Source: Lumbricus rubellus
Lineage: Eukaryota > Annelida > Clitellata > Crassiclitellata > Lumbricidae
Direction of reading: 5' to 3'
DNA length: 64,000 nucleotides
Assembly (NCBI GenBank): GCA_945859605.1
Contig: OX243817.1
Span: 30,223,289 to 30,287,288 of the forward strand
The position numbers and the translations under genes were made by a program. The notes below the pieces were generated by a model that saw only the letters and a list, made by a program, of their open reading frames with translations, was not told where the DNA came from and did no database searches. Below, piece after piece: positions 1 through 12,251 of this stretch. Numbering within the stretch: the stretch's first letter is position 1; every line of letters begins with the position of its first letter.

Positions 1-55
<55 letters not shown>
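1..55. repeat. (TC)n microsatellite
   Basis: Pure TC dinucleotide repeat running in from the window edge. A second impure CT/CTGT tract lies at about 190-275. No coding content. Confidence 0.95.
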
Positions 56-59
<4 letters not shown>

Positions 60-215
60 GAACCTGTGAAAGTTACATTCAGAATCTTACTTGAAAAATC
101 ATCGTTAGGCTATTTCCTGTTTTAAAATTTCATTTTGCGTCTATAGGCCTAATTGTTATGTTAATTATCTTATTCTTTCTGAGTGTATCTCTCTCAGCCT
201 GTCTTTCTCTGTCTG

Positions 216-276
<61 letters not shown>

Positions 277-1192
277 TTCTCTGTCTCTGTGTCTTCATGT
301 CTCTGTCATTCTCTATAGGCTACCAATGATTTGTTAGTCCACCCGTAAATGTTATTTTTTCTCCTACTGTCATAATGATTTCAATTTATTTATTTGAATG
401 TAACTTTTCTGAATATTCTCATCACCCTTAACATATCACACCAGAAAGACTTAAGCACCCGCGCTAGCCTACATGAAATTTAAATCCGCTAAAAAATCAA
501 AAACTGCGTTGTTCGTGGGAATGATATCGAGTAAAAAATACACTTAGCCTATTAATTTTGCACACGAAGAAGACTTAGTAACTTACTTATAATAGCCTAT
601 TTGTATAATATAGGCTATAGCGGCTTTAAATTTTGAAGGAGCGCTATATCAAGTGCACATACATACATATTGGACCATCTGCCCTTGTAGCCTACTGGGT
701 AATTTGAATGAATGCTACTTCGAAGCAGTTATTACTGATAATCTTCAGGCGGCAGGGTGTTAGACGGACGGGGCCATGGAGGCTGCATGGGGTCCTGCGC
801 TAGGTGTTAAGCTATAATGACCATCAGCGCGGGTTTCGTGTGCGACATGGGCTACGAGGGACGGTAGATAGCCTGTGCTGCCGCGGGAAACCAGGCTGCT
901 AATCTTCTTTGGACAAGGGAAATTAAGAGCTCAGTGCCTAACGGGCATGACCCGATTACACGGGCAGACGCCGCGTGGTAGCCTAACTGTCTAATCATTA
1001 TATAAAGCGACGCCGATCTGTAAGCGCTACGAAGAAGAAGACAAAGTGCCTTGCGGTACTGTACATCAACTTCTACGAATTTCTCCAAATTCTTTCTGGA
1101 GCTGCTAACCGAGCCGAGAAATAAAGGTAGGAAACAGTAGCTTATATTCATAAATAGGGCCTATACTGGGATCGCCTCTGATTGCTCTACAC
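56..1192. other. non-coding stretch upstream of gene 1
   Basis: No convincing gene is visible. A CT/CTGT tract (190-275) and a truncated SINE/LINE tail (about 628-668, ending in AAGTGCACATAC) are present. Bases 740-1150 are richer in CpG than the surroundings and could hold a promoter or leader exon for the downstream transposase-like gene, but no splice or TATA signal is decisive. Confidence 0.4.
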
Positions 1193-2037
1193 CAGGGGTG
1201 TCAAACCTTTTTGAGTGGCGGGCCAGAATGAACATCTTCCAACAAGCGGCGGGCCAGGGTGTCGAAACTCGTGAGAAAAATTGGGTATAGTGATTTAAGA
1301 GGGAGCTCCAGGCTTGGTCAGCCAATTCCCATAAAATTTTTGTATAAGTAAATCTCAAATGGTGCAATTTTTAGCATACAAAACAGCCAAATAGGGAGGC
1401 TTATAAAATCTTAATTTTGATTTTCATTATCAGTCGTGGACATGACATAGAACTCGTAAAGCTTTTGGTCTAAACCTAAGGTAATTAAATCTAGTTATTG
1501 TCATAAAACAAATGGCTCACAGTCTACCAGTAAGCTTGCAATAAAAAAATTATCACTTTAAGTTTAAGTCTTGTAGGCCTATCCCTTCACAACGCTATCG
1601 TTTTCCTCACAAATTAAACATGGGCCTACTGGCCCTACTGGATAACTGTTGTATTCACCAAAGAAATACATATCCATCCAAATATCGCGAAAAGGTCTTG
1701 ATTTAATGTCCTCTTTCGTTTCTTATTAAATTTTGACAACATTTTAAATATTATAACTGTTTCGTAACTTTCATAATTTTGTCAACCAACCGGAAACCAC
1801 AGAAGGCACAGATTATGACAGATACACACAGTCTACAAAGAGCTGTGCGAGTGTGCGTCTGAGCAAAAGTGACGTCATTAAGAAAAAAAACTTCCATGTA
1901 TTTGGCGCTGACCGTAAAATATCAAAATTTGAACTTTTATTCTCAAATTTTGTAATCTTTAGGAAAGGCTCCGCGGGCCAGAAAAAAATCGTCGGCGGGC
2001 CAGAAATGGCCCGCGGGCCAGCTCTTTGACATCCCTG
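1193..2037. mobile_element. hAT-type non-autonomous DNA transposon with 8-bp target duplication
   Basis: The element begins CAGGGGTGTCAAA and ends TTTGACATCCCTG, which are imperfect terminal inverted repeats of hAT type. It is flanked on both sides by the direct repeat CTCTACAC (1185-1192 and 2038-2045), the 8-bp duplication expected of hAT transposition. Subterminal regions carry several CGGGCCAG motifs in both orientations, typical of transposase-binding repeats. There is no transposase ORF, so it is a MITE-like derivative of 845 bp. Confidence 0.88.
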
Positions 2038-2269
2038 CTCTACACTGTAATATACGTGGCGCCGAATTAGTTTAAATATGCAGAACATGGCAGTGATTTT
2101 GAAAAACCCACTGCAAATATTATATGCAGTGTTTTTTGCAACGTCAAGCGTGTGCACCATGACCAATTCAATGCCTACTTGAGAAAATTGCATTCTCTAG
2201 TGGCATAGTCCTACACAGTGCTGCCACTTCCTGCTTATTTCATGAAAAAGATGTAATGATTTATGGATT

Positions 2270-2312
2270 CATCTATCCATCCATCCATCCATCCATCTAT
2301 TCATCCATAACC
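2270..2312. repeat. (ATCC)n microsatellite
   Basis: Short tetranucleotide run of CCAT/ATCC units about 170 bases upstream of gene 1. Confidence 0.85.
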
Positions 2313-2484
2313 CACCAACCCATGTTGTTTGGTCTTATTTTGACCTTTGCAGTGTTGCCATTACTACACAATTTTGAATCGATTTTTATGACTTGATATT
2401 TGATTTGTAGGAATATTAATACAGGTGGATTTCTATATGGAAAGTGGTGAATTGATTTTGAAAATAACATTACATTAATGTATT

Positions 2485-4971
2485 ATGGATACAAACACAT
2501 TTTTCGTTCAATGCTTGTTTGAAAATTGCAGTGCTAAGTTGCCTTCTGTAAGGAAATTACTTTTGCATATGCGTTTAGTTCATCCGTTTGATAAAAACTG
2601 TCAATTACGCTGTTCCATAGAAGGCTGTGAGAAAATCTATTCCACTAGCGACAGTTATAGGAAGCATGTAGAACGTGAACATCGTTGTCAGTTAGACACT
2701 CTGGACTCGCACAGATTTCCTTCATTAGAAAATGTCCAAGTTTCTGCCAATTCTTATGAATTTGCTTCCAGCCTTGAAAATGACACAGCTCTCAATGATG
2801 AAAGTGACATAAGTTATTTGATGCAAAATTTTGCAAGGAATGTCACAATGTTTGTTTTGCAAACAAGAGAATGTCATTTGCTACCCAAGTCAACCTGTAG
2901 TGCCATTGTTAATGATGTCTCTGTTTTGTTCAGCACATTTGTGGAACATTTCTGTGAATTTATATTGTCTCGTTTGGAGAGGAATGGAATTGACATTAGT
3001 AGGGATACTGCATTGTATAATGCTTTGGTTGATCACTCTCTGATAAATTCCCTTTGGTCAGATGTTGGTTCAGATTCAAAGATAACTCGTTATTGCAAAG
3101 ATAATTTGGGCCTTGTTGAGGCAGAGAGAGTTGTTCTAGGCACAGATGTAATTACTGGAAAGCAAGAATGCTACCAGTACATACCTCTGTGTAAAACTGT
3201 GCAGCATTATATTAATCATGCAGATGTGTTGGAAAGCCTTCATCGAGTGCCTTCTAAGGCATCTGATGTGCTATATGACTACACTGATGGCACGGCTTTC
3301 AAACAACATAATTACTTTTCTTTGCATGCTGGGGCATTGCGGGTGCATCTGTATGTAGATGATCTGGAGTTATGCAATCCCCTTGGTGGTGCCAAGAAAA
3401 AACATAGCATCACCGCTGTCTACTTTCAGATAGGAAATGTCGAGCAGAAGCATCTGTCTGCTCTACGTAGTATACATGTTGCATGCATTGCGAAAAGTGT
3501 GCATGTTAAGAAATATGGGCTTGATAAGGTGCTTGAAAGATTCATGCAAGACATCCATGTCCTTGAGTCTGAAGGCATTCAAGTCAACATTAATGGGAAA
3601 CTGCAAGTCATTTTCGGATCACTTGCTACAGTTTGTGCTGACAATCTAGCTAGTCATGAGCTGGGTGGTTTTCGAGGATGTTTTAGTTCTGGGCGTATCT
3701 GTAGATTTTGCATGGTTTGCTATGATGAAATTAAACGGTACAGCTCAGAGACCAATGATGGTTATCCCAAACTGAGAACCCAGAAAGAGCATGATATTCA
3801 TACTGAATCTGTTCTTGCTGATGGAACATTGGCTGGTGTGTATGGTGTAAATAGAAAAGCAGCTTTAGAGTCGTTAGACTGCTTTCATGCTACAACTTCA
3901 TTGCCACCTGACTGTATGCATGACATGCTTGAAGGTGTCATTCCAATAGTTTTAAAGGTTTGCTTGCGTGGGTTGATGGGTGATAAAATTCTAACCACCA
4001 GAATTTTTAATGAACGTCTTCAACAGTTTAAGTTTGGTCGTAATGATTCTATGAATGTTCCGACCTTATTGCCTGCTTCATTTCCTAAATCTTCGATTCC
4101 TGGCAGTGCTTCACAGAAATGGTGCTTGTTTAGAAATCTAGCATTTCTTATTGGAGATTTGGTTCCAAGTGACAGCAAGTACTGGAAACTGTATATTTTG
4201 TGCAGAAAGATGACTGAAATCATTTTTGCACACAGTTTGAATGTTTCGCAGATTGCCTACTTGGACCTCTTAATAGCTGACCACCACACACTTCTGTTAG
4301 AGCTGGCTTTGGATGATTTTACACCAAAATGCCATTTTCTTACCCATTATCCACGCCTCATGACTGTGTATGGTCCTCTTAGGCATTTGTGGTGTATGCG
4401 GTTTGAGAGCTACCACCAGTATCTCAAAAGCATTGCTCAGAGCACAGGAAATTTCAAAAATATTTGCCATACTCTAGCAAATAGAAATCAAATGAAAAAA
4501 TGCTTTGAGCAATCTGGTGAACGATGTTTGTTAAATGATGAACTTGTTACAGTTCTTCAGAAAAAGATATGTGTTCGAAGCCTACCGCAGTCATTACAGA
4601 TGGCAGTAACAAATTACTTTCGTTGCTCATTGACAGGTCAGGTTGTGTCTGTGCAGTCTGTTGCAGTTGGTGGTGTCCATTATGCTGTTAGAGACTGCTT
4701 TATTGTGGACATTCTTGACTGCGATATTCCTGTGTTTTTTGTAATATCTTTTATATTGGCTTTTGATGGCATTTGGGGTTTGGCTGGTAATTTAATATTT
4801 TCCGCAGAGTATCTCTCGCACTATCATGCGTATGCAGTTAAACGTGATCTTGACTGGATTATTCTGAGGCCTGGGACTGAGAAAAGCCATACTGCATTGG
4901 ACATGTTGAAAATCCGTATTGGTGCTGCTGAACATCAAGCTATTGCTTTGCGTCACACTTTACCTAGTTAA
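2485..4971 (+). CDS. C2H2 zinc finger / CMC (CACTA-like) transposase-derived protein, 828 aa
   Basis: A single uninterrupted 828-codon ORF from ATG to TAA. Two C2H2 fingers are visible at the N-terminus, C10/C15/H28/H33 and C43/C48/H61/H66 (both C-x4-C-x12-H-x4-H). The rest matches, by motif memory, the transposase core of CMC/CACTA-Plavaka-like elements: a DDLELCNPLGG motif (D292/D293), a Cys-rich LGGF..CRFCM segment (about 395-412), PPDCMHDMLEG (D476, H479) and MRFESYH (E641), giving a plausible DDE triad. A CHFLTHYP motif precedes the E region. No frameshifts or stops are seen although surrounding elements are decayed. It lies upstream of, and in the same direction as, the eight-exon gene at 6.47-23.2 kb. 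It could be an active element protein or a domesticated one. The exact superfamily is inferred, not searched. Confidence 0.8.
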   Translation: MDTNTFFVQCLFENCSAKLPSVRKLLLHMRLVHPFDKNCQLRCSIEGCEKIYSTSDSYRKHVEREHRCQLDTLDSHRFPSLENVQVSANSYEFASSLENDTALNDESDISYLMQNFARNVTMFVLQTRECHLLPKSTCSAIVNDVSVLFSTFVEHFCEFILSRLERNGIDISRDTALYNALVDHSLINSLWSDVGSDSKITRYCKDNLGLVEAERVVLGTDVITGKQECYQYIPLCKTVQHYINHADVLESLHRVPSKASDVLYDYTDGTAFKQHNYFSLHAGALRVHLYVDDLELCNPLGGAKKKHSITAVYFQIGNVEQKHLSALRSIHVACIAKSVHVKKYGLDKVLERFMQDIHVLESEGIQVNINGKLQVIFGSLATVCADNLASHELGGFRGCFSSGRICRFCMVCYDEIKRYSSETNDGYPKLRTQKEHDIHTESVLADGTLAGVYGVNRKAALESLDCFHATTSLPPDCMHDMLEGVIPIVLKVCLRGLMGDKILTTRIFNERLQQFKFGRNDSMNVPTLLPASFPKSSIPGSASQKWCLFRNLAFLIGDLVPSDSKYWKLYILCRKMTEIIFAHSLNVSQIAYLDLLIADHHTLLLELALDDFTPKCHFLTHYPRLMTVYGPLRHLWCMRFESYHQYLKSIAQSTGNFKNICHTLANRNQMKKCFEQSGERCLLNDELVTVLQKKICVRSLPQSLQMAVTNYFRCSLTGQVVSVQSVAVGGVHYAVRDCFIVDILDCDIPVFFVISFILAFDGIWGLAGNLIFSAEYLSHYHAYAVKRDLDWIILRPGTEKSHTALDMLKIRIGAAEHQAIALRHTLPS

Positions 4972-6467
4972 TTGTAGCAATTGGTCATGAAGTTTACTGT
5001 TTTGAATCGTATTGAATTTTGAAAATTACTTTAATCGTATTTGTTATATTTAAAATTTCCGAATATACAAATCTTCACCATAATGATATAGGCCTACTTA
5101 TTTCGATTCCATAAATATGGGTGCCGGTGTAAAGGTTTCAGATTACCCCCTCCTAAACATTACCCGGGTTACCCCCCCCCCTGAAAACTGTAAATTGGAC
5201 CAATCATCGCATTTATTGCACTAAAATAATCGGAAAATTCATCCCGCTTCTTGTTTTGGTCTGAACAGTTTTCATCCGTCATCCCACTTCGTGGTTTGTT
5301 ATTAATATTTTCATATGTGACTAAAATACTAATTGCCGCTGAAGTTACAATGGAGAAAATGTCTTCGAGGCTATTATTTTTTTCCGATCAAAATATTGAT
5401 AACAAAACACGAAGCGGGATGACGGATGATATTCTGCAGACCAAAACAAGAAGCGGGATGATTTTTCTGATTTTATTAGGGCAATAAATGCTTTGATTGA
5501 TGCAAATCTAGTTTCCGGGGGGTAATCTGAGACCGGTTTCAAGTTACCGGGGGGTAATGTTTAGGAGGGGGTAATTTGAAACCTTTACACCGGCAGAACT
5601 TTTTTACACGAAGGGGCAAAACACATCGGTCACGGTAAAAATTGCTTTAGCAAAAGCTCGAAAAATGAAAGGAAGAAAATTAAGAGCATGCTTGGCTGTT
5701 TTTCATAGAGGTTTCTTGATGTAAATTTCTTAGTTTCACTTTTTCAATTCATGATATGAATTGTTGATTTAGTCATTTTAGTGGAAAGAAATTTGTTAAA
5801 AAATCGAAAAGTAGGCTTATTATAGTTAAAAGTAGGTTCCTGAAGGGGCGCAATAAGTCCATAGAATGAATGAATAAATGAATTAACAAGGTGGTTATCA
5901 GTTTTCCAGGGCCAAGTGCTTTTCTCGTTACATTAATGTAATTTATAGATAATATTTTGTGCAATTGTAAAAAGGTGCATTGCAGCGAGAGTTCAATAAA
6001 ATAGACTATAATAAAAAAAGGTCATGGCTTCAGTTTTAGCAAATGCAAGGCACGAAATTAAAACCATAATTATTTTTATGGAGGTTTGTAAACGTAGTTT
6101 TCTCATTTCTACTCTATGCACCATTGGTAACAATAATTGTCTAATGCGAAGAAATTTGTTAAAAACCCCAAAGTAGTCCGAAAAAATCAATAGGTTTCAA
6201 TTTTCCAAGGAGCAAGTGCCCCCTCTTGCCCCTATGTGCGGGCGACCACGTTCATAAATGTTGTTGCTTGAATTTCCTGTATCGACTGGATGCTTGTTAC
6301 AGTAGATGGTTTTGCATGGTGTTTGCAGTTATGAAAATACTCTATTTATATAAATATATTTTTTGTACATGGTGCTTGTTCTAATAATGTGTTCTGTATC
6401 CATAATACTAATATTTGGCTAAGTGAAATTTGATAATGAAAATCATATTATCCCCAATCGTGCACAG
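4972..6467. other. spacer between gene 1 and gene 2
   Basis: Holds a fold-back MITE (5122-5595). The remaining AT-rich sequence (5600-6460) shows no gene or recognisable repeat to me. The acceptor-like CAG at 6465-6467 just before the first coding exon of gene 2 implies that a non-coding leader exon exists somewhere upstream. Confidence 0.45.
5122..5595. mobile_element. fold-back MITE (full-length palindrome)
   Basis: Outer ends TGCCGGTGTAAAGGTTTC and its complement match over about 42 bases with one mismatch. Matching continues almost to the centre: the blocks CATCCCGCTTCTTGTTTTGG and TCATCCGTCATCCC appear on one side and their complements on the other. The 474-bp unit is therefore close to one long inverted repeat. 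Runs of C near both tips (CCCCCTCCTAAACATTAC) belong to the terminal repeat. I see no clear target duplication and no ORF. Confidence 0.85.
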
Positions 6468-6693
6468 GTAAAAATGCCCTTCGAATACCACGTGACTTGC
6501 AAAGAGTCACAATCAAAGAAAAAAGTTGCTGCCGAATCAAAGGCTGGTCTTATTGCTGCAATTCAACATCGTTTCGATGTGCAGTATGACATACTTGTCC
6601 AGCAGCCATATGAAGATGATTGGCTAGATGTTGACGACCTGAATGACTTGAACGAGAGTGGGAAACTGCGCTTTATAAGAAAAGCCAATTCAG
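6468..6693 (+). CDS. gene 2 exon 1: ubiquitin-fold-like N-terminus
   Basis: Preceded by acceptor TGCACAG; ATG at 6474. Donor CAG|GTAAAT at 6694, phase 1. It encodes about 73 residues with alternating hydrophobic and charged positions and an acidic DDWLDVDDLNDLNE stretch, reminiscent of PB1/CIDE-N-type folds. Confidence 0.72.
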
Positions 6694-9600
6694 GTAAATT
6701 ACTGATATCTTAGAATTTGATAGCATTGGCTATTTGGCTGCATTGAACTGCCATGCATGTGTTATTATGGTTTTAGGGCTGTGTATGTGCAGGGTGGACC
6801 AAAAAAGACCTCCCTTAGGTTCTTGGCCAATGTTTTGGCCAGAAGTAAGACTTTTGAAATAACATTTTGCAGTCTAAAAGGCAATTCATTGTTACATATG
6901 ATGGCCAGATTTCATCTAAATATTTCAAAAGGAACAAAAGTTATATCGCTTTTAGTGAGGCCACCCACCCGTTTTTTGACGATTCAAAAACGAAACGTAA
7001 CAAAATTAGGGTTTTTGTCAATATCTTGGCCAGAAATAAGAATTTTAAAATGAAATTTTACCTGCTTAAAGACAATTCATATTTACACATTATGGCCGAA
7101 TTTCATCAAAATATTTCAAACATAACACAAGTTATAGCACTTTTAGCGTGACCACCCGCAGTTTATGACGATTCAAAAACGAAACGCAACAAAAAGTAGC
7201 AAAACACGATTTTATTAAGCCTCGTCTCAAATAACTGTTGTCAAATTAACTTGGTAGTGCTCCACAACTTGTGTTCAGTGTGCCCACCACCAGTGCCATA
7301 ACTTCAATTTTGAGTCTCTTTGCAAAGTTCTTTATGGACCTGTTGATTAATCTGACAGATTCCTTATTTACCAATTTGATGTCATCTTGCTAAATGACTT
7401 CTCAGTGACGTGCAGCCACGCTGGTACCCTGTTTATTTTTAAAATAGTAATATTAATGATCATGTGGCAATATCAAGGCTGTTTGATAACAATTGTTTCA
7501 AATGAGACTTAATAAAATTGTGTTTTGCTACTTTTTGCTGCGTTACGTCTTTGAATCTTCAAAAAATGGGGTGGTGGCCTCACAAAAAGTGATGTAACTT
7601 TTGTTCTATTTGAAAGAATTTGATGAAATCTGGCCATCATGTGTATATATGAATTGTCTTTAAATGTGTGAAATTTCATTTTGATATCCTTACTTCTGGC
7701 CAAGATATTGGGCAGCATAGTTGAGATGATTTTGTAAAACTTTTTGTTGCGTCGGGTTTTTGAATCGTCAAAAAACGGTGGGTGGCTTCACTAAAAGTGG
7801 TATAACTTTTGTTGTGTTTGAAATATTTTAGTGAACTCTGGCAATCTGGTGTAAATATGAATTGTCTTTAAGTCTGTAAAATTTCATTTCAAAATTCTTA
7901 CTTTTGGTCAGGATATTGTCAAAAATCTTAGATGGGTCTTTTTTTGGCCCACCCTGTATATATGGAATTGCCACAGGAATGCACTGTATTGAACAATATG
8001 CACAGGAACATGTGCACATACAGTGGCTCTGTCTCTCTGAGTAGAACTGAGAAAATTGCATTTAGAAATCTACTTGACAATTTTTTTGGTGTAGTGGTGG
8101 CGTCAGTGCCTGAGAGCCGGAGGGTTCCAGGTTCTAATCCACCTCAAACTTCCACGTAGGAACCTTAGGAAAATCCTTTGTTCACAATCGCTGGGGCGCT
8201 TCGGGGTGAAACTCCATGCATGCAGCGTCCGCGCTGTAGTTCGGGAGCACGTCTGTGTAGAGACCTTCAAGGGTGCTATATAAATGAAAACATCAATCAA
8301 TTATTGATTAGTGATCTGTTGAAGCGTTCATTTTTGGCTGTTGTAAGGTTATATTATTTTCAATTTGATCATATGTTTCTTCAGACTTTTCTATCCAAAT
8401 GTTCATATTTCAATAATTACGGATATTATACATCGTCTCTTCAAGGTTGCTGCACCGGAGCGGTTCCAAAACCACCTTGGCTGAAAAGGACGGTATCAAG
8501 GATCGTTTAAAACGCATCTGAGCAAAACCTAGGGCCTATGCATAAGTCGTATAGACAACGACAGCCCATTCCACACCATCCGGCCAATAGCAGAGAAAGC
8601 GCCGTAGGGTCTTGGAGCAATTCGTGCACGGGTAAGGAGTTCACGGGAGCCGCACATTTACCCCCCGGACATATTCCCCCCGGACATTTACCCCCCCCCG
8701 GACGTTTTCCCCCCGTTTTTGACTATGACAATTACCCCCGGACAATTCTCCCTCTCTGTACATATAGGTTAGGCATCGTGAGGGTCGGTTAGGGTCATGT
8801 TAGGCATCGTGAGAGTCGGTTAGGATAATGTTAGACATCGTGAGAGTCGGTTAGGGTCAGGTTAGGCATCGTGAGGGTCGGTTAGGGTTAGTGATAGGGT
8901 TAGTGCAGTCATCCATTAACATAGGTTAGGCATCGTAAGGGTTGGTTAGGGTCAGGCTGAGGGTCGGTTAGGGCCAGGTTAGGCATCGTGAGGGTCGGTT
9001 AGGGTTAGTGGTAGGGTTAGTGCAGTCAATCATTAACATAGGGTAACATGTGGCTATGGGGGGGGGGGGGAGAATGTCCTAGGTCGGGGGGAAACGTCCG
9101 GGGGGGTAAATGTCCGGGGGGAATATGTCCGGGGGAAATATGTCCAGGGGGGAAATGTCCTACATCCGGAGTTCACCATGAGTTTATGAATAGACAGCAC
9201 AAAGAGTAGGTTGACGGATCTCTTGCAAATATGCAGGAGCAGCATCAAGGGGTCATCACCACACTAAAGTGGGGCCACGATATGCAATCCGCTGCTGGAG
9301 TGGCCCTGGTCAATGCATGATATCCCGCGTTTAATCGTTGACCTGACAACGTATTTCGATACAACCAATATGGCGTGCGGCCTTTAGCAGGTCCCGCTCA
9401 AAGCACCTTAATACGTTATACACCACGCATCTACAACCTAAATTTGTCTGATTTGTAGTTATTCCAACTACGCCAGTTTGTGATGAGGTCATCGAGGCGC
9501 CTACAACTCCAAAGGGATTTGGCCTATATGTTCTCCCCAAACTGCCGCAAGATCTCGTGCAATGTCTCGCTGTGGGAGGTTCAAATGTTGCGACCTCCCG

Positions 9601-12212
9601 GCGAGACAGGGCTCGTATCATGCAAGTCCTATACGACGATCTGAGAGCCAGAGTAGGGCTGTAAGTATGAACTGGTGGAAACAATCGCTCTATTAATTCT
9701 TTAAAAAAATAAATATAATGTTCAGCCACACTCATTTTGTTAGATTGATATGCCACTGAATCCAATTCTTCCCTTATCAACTCTTCCCATGTAAATGTTC
9801 CCTTATCAACTCTTCCTATGTCCGGAAACCCAAAATGTGATTAGGCCTAAAAAAAATCTTGTGTTTCCGGTAACCCGACCGACCCTCTTTAATTGCCGCG
9901 ACTCAAATATTTTTGTAAAAAAATTTAGTAACTTTTTTTAAATTGTAAATTTTTTTGCAATTTTTAAATTTAAAGAATTTTTTTTTACATTTGTATTGAC
10001 TTAACAGAAAAGACATCAACAAAATGAAATTAATAGGACTGTTTTCTAGAGCAGTTTTAGGTGCAGACAGTCAGGAAATAGGCAGTTTATATTTGCTTAG
10101 AACACGTACTTTGTTGCAGCGTGTACCTTTGTGCAAAACAGACTAGCGGGTATACTTTTTCGGATAGTTACTGCATAAAAATATTTTACCAAAATAAAAA
10201 TATTTTCCGACCTACCTACCCAAATTTGTTTAGCTCTGTTACCGGAAACACAACATATTTTTTTAGGCCTTACATTAACACTTGGCAATTTCATACTGCA
10301 GTCAGAAACACTGGGATAATTATTCCTTCACTTTTCTATCGTTCTGATATGTCTCATCATTTTACATGTTTCAAACTTATGAAATTATTGTTGTACTTTT
10401 ATTTGATGATTGAAGTGTAGTTATAACTTCTGTTTGATAAGGTATGCTTCTAATCAAGAGGTAAAGACTGTGTGTCACACTCTTGTCATGACCTATCCTT
10501 GCCTTGAAGACAGAATCAAGATTGGTCAGAACACTACAAGATATGTGAGTATGACAATTTTTCTTTTTGATTCTATTAAAAAGTAAACGGCTTACTTACT
10601 TATTAAAAAATAAATTATTTCGAGAACATCATTTGTGAATTGTGACCCAATTTGAGCTTCAAGTTCATTCAGTTCCTTGACATACATAAAAATTTGTTCA
10701 GACGAGAGAAGGAGGATCTTCCTCTTCTTTACGTTCTCTGCCAAGTGGCAGGTCCAAACGTCCAATGTTTCCACTTTTCACGCTGTTGTGCCATGTCCTT
10801 CAGTTCTCTGTATCCCTCTTCCATCATCCCGTCCAGCAGTTTTTGTCTAGGCCTTCCTCTGCACCTCTTTCCCTCCAATCTTCCTTCAATTATTTCTTTC
10901 TGCAGTGAGTCACCTCTTAGTAAATGTCCCACACAATTCTTTTGTCTTATCTTTATTGTGTCCAGCAGAGATCTTTTCTTTTCTACCATCATTAGTACTT
11001 CTTCATTTGAAACGTGCTTTGTCCAACTGATTTTCTCCATCTTTCTCCATACCCACATTTCAAAAGCTTCCAGCCTCTGCACATCTTCTTTTCTCATTGT
11101 CCATGTCTCTGCGCCATATAACGTCACACTCCATATCAATGTTTTGACCATTCTTTTCTTCAGATTTCTATTTAGCCCTCCTCTTAGCATTTCTTTCCTT
11201 TTTAAGAATTCTTCTTTGCCCATTGCTATTCTCCTTCTTATCTCTCTATGACATTTGGCATCGCTTGATATTAAGCTTCCCAAATAGCAGAATTCCTTCA
11301 CCTGCTCTATTTAGAAGGAGGATATGATTTCTTAAAAGACGAGTGTTATATTTCGGATGGCGGATAACTAAGACCTGTAGTTATTTATTGTGCTACTGTT
11401 TGTTAGACTGTTACATTTTAATTGTTATGATGGCAGTTAGAACAGAACAAGGTAATGGTTGTTGAAGTGCAAATGTTAGCACATAATCAGTCCTGAAAGT
11501 GTCAGCAGAATATGAAACACCCTTTGCCACATGCAGTGTTCACGTTAAGTCAGATCCTGCTTATACCTGATAGCAAAGTATGGGTATAGTATTTTCTGAA
11601 GACTTTTTGAATTGAAATATGAAGTCCCAATTGTAAATTTATATATGCATTAACATAAAGCCAGCAATGATCTTTCAAATAGGTCTAATGTTAAATTGTA
11701 GTCCACTTGGTATGAAAGTCTGCGGCAAAAAATGAAAGACAGCCGTCGCAACCTGACTTCAGACGAGCAAGTCCTCCAGATGAAATCAAAGTACGGAGGG
11801 CGTGCCCATGCCCGACGCAGAGGCGATCCTCTTGACCTTTCTGAGACTCCAAAGACAAAAACACCTCGGGTAAACTATTATATGATTTTAATATTTTAAT
11901 TGTTATTTACCACAAACAAAAATGTTCAAGAAATTCAGCTGCAGTGTAGTTACTCCTGTCCCTTACTCCTGTCCCTTTCTCTCTCCATCTTCTCCGTCTG
12001 CTGCATGCTTCAGAAATTAAAACTGATGTGGTTTGCCGAATTATAAATTGCTACGCCCCGCTTACTAAACATCATCATCATGCTAATGTAGGGTAGCATC
12101 TCCATCCCGCTCACTCTATCTATCCCTGTCTCTGTCTTTATCTCTCTTCCCCTGTCTCTCCTCTGTCTCCGTCTCTTCTGTCTGTCTCTGTCCTTTTCAC
12201 CCTCTCTCCCTC

Positions 12213-12251
<39 letters not shown>

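Noticed and set aside
8765..9040. interstitial telomere
   Set aside because: GGTTAGGGT occurs within longer ~33-bp units, not as pure TTAGGG hexamers, and is enclosed by inverted repeats.
10121..10420. 99-codon ORF
   Set aside because: Lies in MITE family A; a related ORF appears in the other copy only because the repeat is shared.
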